64,000 nucleotides of DNA from Aminobacter carboxidus (GTDB lineage: Bacteria; Pseudomonadota; Alphaproteobacteria; Rhizobiales; Rhizobiaceae), in the NCBI RefSeq assembly GCF_014863355.1, contig NZ_JACZEP010000001.1, positions 1,426,001-1,490,000 of the forward strand, given 5' to 3'. This document shows positions 61,633 to 64,000 of the stretch, piece by piece. The notes under the pieces are model-generated. The model saw only the letters and a list, made by a program, of their open reading frames with translations. It was not told the origin of the DNA and did no database searches. Made by a program: the position numbers and the translations under genes. How positions within the stretch are numbered: the stretch's first letter is position 1; every line of letters begins with the position of its first letter.

Positions 61633-62522
61633 GCAGCGCAGAACACTCCTGCCCGGTCGCCGTCGTCACCGGCGCCAGCCGTGGCCTCGGGCGAGGCATA
61701 GCCATCGCTCTCGGCGAGGCCGGCTTCATCGTCTATTGCACCGGCCGCAGCGACCGCCAGGCCATCGGCCCATGGGGCGGGACTGTCCGCGATACAGCCC
61801 AAGCGATCGACAAGGCCGGCGGCAAGGGCATCGTCGCAATCTGCGACCATCTCGACGACAGTCAGACAGAAGCACTTTTCAAGCGCGTCGATGCCGAGCG
61901 CGGCCGGCTCGACCTGCTCGTCAACAACGCCTTCGCCATGCCGGACTGGGCCGTGCCCGACGGCAATTTCTGGGAACGTCCACTCTCGCTCTGGCGCGAC
62001 ATGATCGATGTCGGTCTGAGATCGAGCTATGCGGCGAGTCACTTCGCCGCCCCGATCATGGTCCGCCAGCGCTCCGGGCTGATCGCCAACACCTCCGGCC
62101 CCGGCGGCAAGATCTATCGCCACAGCCTGCCCTATGGCGTCGGCAAGGCCGGCCAGGACAAGCTGGCCCACGACATGGCACATGAACTGAGGCCGTTCGA
62201 CGTGGCGGCGATATCGCTGTGGCCCGGCCTGATCGGAACCGAACGCACGCTGGCGGGCATTGCCGTCGGCGGGGTTGTCGGTGAAAACGCCGGCGGCCTG
62301 CCGCATATCGAAACACCGTTCTTCGTTGGACGCGTCCTGGCCGCCATCCATACGGCGGGCGATGCGCGCACCCTCAGCGGCGGCACGTTCTATTCGACCG
62401 AACTCGCCGCCCGCTACGGCGTTGTCGATGCCGACGGCCGCTTGCCCGTCTCGCGCCGGGCGATGTTCGGCGCACCGCTATATGCGCCGATCTCCGGCGA
62501 GGCCGTCGAGGCATTTTCATGA
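61629..62522 (+). CDS. SDR family oxidoreductase (DHRS1-like)
   Basis: A 297-residue SDR starting at TTG, translationally coupled to the preceding SDR (TTGA overlap, AGGAAG upstream). Motifs: VVTGASRGLGRGIA, NNAFAMPDW in place of NNAG, catalytic NTSGPGG and YGVGKAGQDKLA. The long spacing and the WPGLIGTERT segment match the DHRS1-type group. Some members oxidise or reduce steroids in other organisms; the substrate here is unknown. Confidence 0.8.
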   Translation: MSSAEHSCPVAVVTGASRGLGRGIAIALGEAGFIVYCTGRSDRQAIGPWGGTVRDTAQAIDKAGGKGIVAICDHLDDSQTEALFKRVDAERGRLDLLVNNAFAMPDWAVPDGNFWERPLSLWRDMIDVGLRSSYAASHFAAPIMVRQRSGLIANTSGPGGKIYRHSLPYGVGKAGQDKLAHDMAHELRPFDVAAISLWPGLIGTERTLAGIAVGGVVGENAGGLPHIETPFFVGRVLAAIHTAGDARTLSGGTFYSTELAARYGVVDADGRLPVSRRAMFGAPLYAPISGEAVEAFS

Positions 62523-62620
62523 CACCGGTGCGTGACGACAAAAATCCTGCATCGCGGCAGGCTTACAGAAACGCGAACCGTATTATATTCGTTCCGACCC
62601 GCAGCGCAGGCTTTGGGCGA

Positions 62621-62640
62621 TTCGACCCCCGGTTGTCGAA
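62621..62640. promoter_or_regulatory. inverted repeat upstream of the TetR gene
   Basis: TTCGAC (62621-62626) and GTCGAA (62635-62640) flank eight bases, 37 bases before the TetR start. A second loose dyad (GAAC and GTTC around an AT-rich core containing TATTATAT, about 62575-62594) lies just upstream and overlaps a likely -10. Either could be the autoregulatory operator. Neither resembles the CATCGTCC site. Confidence 0.4.
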
Positions 62641-62676
62641 CGACCCGGCGAGTATCCAAAGCGTGGAGTTGCTGAG

Positions 62677-63432
62677 TTGAGCAGGATAGCGCGTATGGCA
62701 CAGATGGACGGCGGCGCAGGCGCAGAATATCTTGATCGCGATGGCTCGGCTCGCGCATCGACCAATCCGCGCAAGGAATTGGTGCGCGAGCAACTGATCG
62801 ACATTGCCGCCGAGCTGTTCGACAGCAAGGGCTATGTCCAGACTAGCATCAACGACATCGCCCAAGCGCTCGGCCTTGGCCGCTCGGCGGTCTATCACTA
62901 CTTCCGCAACAAGGAAGAAATGCTTGCGGCTCTGGTCGAATCGGAGGCGCTGACACCGTCGCACCGTCTGCAGGAGTTGATGGCCGAACCCGGCCTGTCG
63001 GCGTCCGAGCGGCTGCGCCGCGCCATTGTCGACGGCATCGTTCGCCGCCTGTCTTCTGGCTCGCGCTTCATCCTGTTGTCGCGGCTCGAAACCCAGATCC
63101 CCGAGGCGCTGGGCCCGCTCTACAACCAGGGCCGCCGCCACATCTATGATTTCTATGTCCGCTGCATCTCGGACGGGATCGCCAGCGGCGAGTTTCGCAC
63201 CGTCGACCCCAAGGTGACAGCCTTCGCGGTTATCGGGATGGCCAACTGGACGTCGCGCTGGTACTCGCCTGCAGGCGCCAAGACACCTCAGGAGATCGGC
63301 GAGATCATCGCCGACATGGCACTTGCCGGCCTGCGTGCTCATCACGACCAGCCGCGCGATGCCGAAGCCGTGCGCCAAACCATTTCGGGCTTGCGGCAGC
63401 AGATCGACGAGCTGGAAAAGCTGGTCAAATAG
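62677..63432 (+). CDS. TetR-family transcriptional regulator (KstR2-like)
   Basis: A 251-residue regulator from a TTG start (or 245 residues from the ATG at 62695). The TetR helix-turn-helix is clear (IDIAAELFDSKGYVQTSINDIAQALGLGRSAVYHYFRNKEEML). The ligand-binding half contains NWTSRWYSPAGAKTPQEIGEIIADMALAGL, which recalls the C-terminal segment of KstR2, the repressor of HIP-degradation genes in actinobacteria that responds to a CoA thioester. It lies within the catabolic island and is the natural candidate for its local repressor. Whether it binds the CATCGTCC sites is untested. Confidence 0.82.
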   Translation: MSRIARMAQMDGGAGAEYLDRDGSARASTNPRKELVREQLIDIAAELFDSKGYVQTSINDIAQALGLGRSAVYHYFRNKEEMLAALVESEALTPSHRLQELMAEPGLSASERLRRAIVDGIVRRLSSGSRFILLSRLETQIPEALGPLYNQGRRHIYDFYVRCISDGIASGEFRTVDPKVTAFAVIGMANWTSRWYSPAGAKTPQEIGEIIADMALAGLRAHHDQPRDAEAVRQTISGLRQQIDELEKLVK

Positions 63433-63484
63433 AAGCGGCCGCCTGATACCAGACGGCCGCGGTCTGACAGCAGTTTCCTGGAAA

Positions 63485-64000
63485 TCAGTCGAACTTGACG
63501 CCGGCGTGCTGGATGAAGGCGCTATAGGTGTCGAAACGAATGATCGGATCCGCACCGGTGTAGGCCCGGATGTGGTCGAGCACCGCCTGGCGCGAACGGC
63601 GCCACATCGGCGGCACGATCTCCAGCATCGGCCCGTAGAGATCAGGCGAGCGATAATAGAGGATCGATTGGTCCTGGCCGGCGACTCGGATCTCGTAGTC
63701 GCGCTCATAGCCGGCAGCCTCGACGCGAGCGGTCGCCTCGGTATGGTCATGCACCCAGAAGCCCAGATGCTGCAGGCCTTCGCGACCGGCCGCCAGGAAA
63801 TCCGTGTAGGGAGACGAGGCGTCGTTGGTCTGCTCGATCAGCTCGATCTGTACGTCGCCCATGTAGCCGAAGGCGAGCCGCAGCTCGACTTCGACGGGCT
63901 GGCCGCGATGCCAGGTGGTGCTGACCGGCTGGCTGACGCCGCGTTCCATGAAGATGAAGGGACCGACGCCAAAGACGTCGATCCAGTGCTGCATCGCCTT
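63485..64000 (-). CDS. VOC (glyoxalase/dioxygenase fold) family protein, 5' end cut by window edge
   Basis: At least 172 residues; the frame runs off the right edge in phase, and the first visible residues (KAMQHWIDVFGVGPF) are the start of a VOC beta-alpha-beta-beta-beta module rather than a true N-terminus. Metal-ligand candidates include the His of LQHLGFWVHD and the Glu of GPMLEIVPP, so the site looks usable. VOC proteins of this type accompany aromatic and steroid catabolic genes. It converges on the TetR gene, whose stop is 52 bases away. Function unknown. Confidence 0.75.
   Translation of the reverse strand, partial: KAMQHWIDVFGVGPFIFMERGVSQPVSTTWHRGQPVEVELRLAFGYMGDVQIELIEQTNDASSPYTDFLAAGREGLQHLGFWVHDHTEATARVEAAGYERDYEIRVAGQDQSILYYRSPDLYGPMLEIVPPMWRRSRQAVLDHIRAYTGADPIIRFDTYSAFIQHAGVKFD

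Overview
The window is GC-rich DNA with tightly packed, often overlapping genes. The gene families (imp-type T6SS with OmpA-fused TssL, DUF1036, DUF2169, TerC/YjbE-type protein, SnoaL/SDR/acyl-CoA dehydrogenase clusters) suggest an alphaproteobacterium of the Rhizobiales, probably Mesorhizobium/Aminobacter-like. That placement is inference from gene content; there is no rRNA or tRNA here to confirm it.

Region 1 (1-41519) is one large type VI secretion (T6SS) locus. A PpkA-type Ser/Thr kinase (cut by the left edge) diverges from a caspase-like/SEL1 protein and a small lipoprotein. clpV (tssH) diverges from the structural run tssA-B-C-hcp-tssE-F-G-FHA-J-K-L-M-tagF. This continues without a break into a cargo module: DUF2169 adaptor, a beta-ketoacyl-synthase-like protein without the catalytic cysteine, a DUF4150 PAAR-like effector with an unrecognised C-terminal domain, and a candidate immunity protein. 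Converging on it are vgrG, a DUF6484 gene and a shortened TIGR02270-type gene. Divergent from vgrG is a second FHA-tssL-tssM set, followed by a PP2C phosphatase, a secreted DUF1036 protein and a membrane-anchored LytM+transglycosylase fusion. Kinase, phosphatase, two FHA proteins and two TssL proteins together look like a threonine-phosphorylation switch controlling the secretion machine.

Region 2 (41520-49900) is mixed housekeeping and accessory DNA: a beta-propeller protein, a lipoprotein, a TerC-family membrane protein, rimO, a Bcr/CflA-type MFS exporter, an orphan branched-chain-type ABC substrate-binding protein and a LuxR-type regulator. It contains clear terminators and several palindromes.

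Region 3 (49942-64000) is a catabolic island: an old-yellow enzyme, four SnoaL/NTF2-like proteins, a MaoC hydratase, five SDRs, an enoyl-CoA hydratase, an NMO-like flavoprotein, two acyl-CoA dehydrogenases, a TetR regulator and a VOC protein (cut by the right edge). Four members resemble, by remembered sequence, the actinobacterial enzymes of steroid C/D-ring (HIP) degradation: IpdF, IpdC, EchA20 and FadE30. All four SnoaL-like proteins keep a Tyr-x4-Asp...His arrangement like that of bile-acid 7-dehydratase. A 20-bp palindromic site (arms CATCGTCC and GGACGATG around 4 bases) recurs in the regulatory gaps of this island and once upstream of the orphan binding protein, which suggests one regulon.
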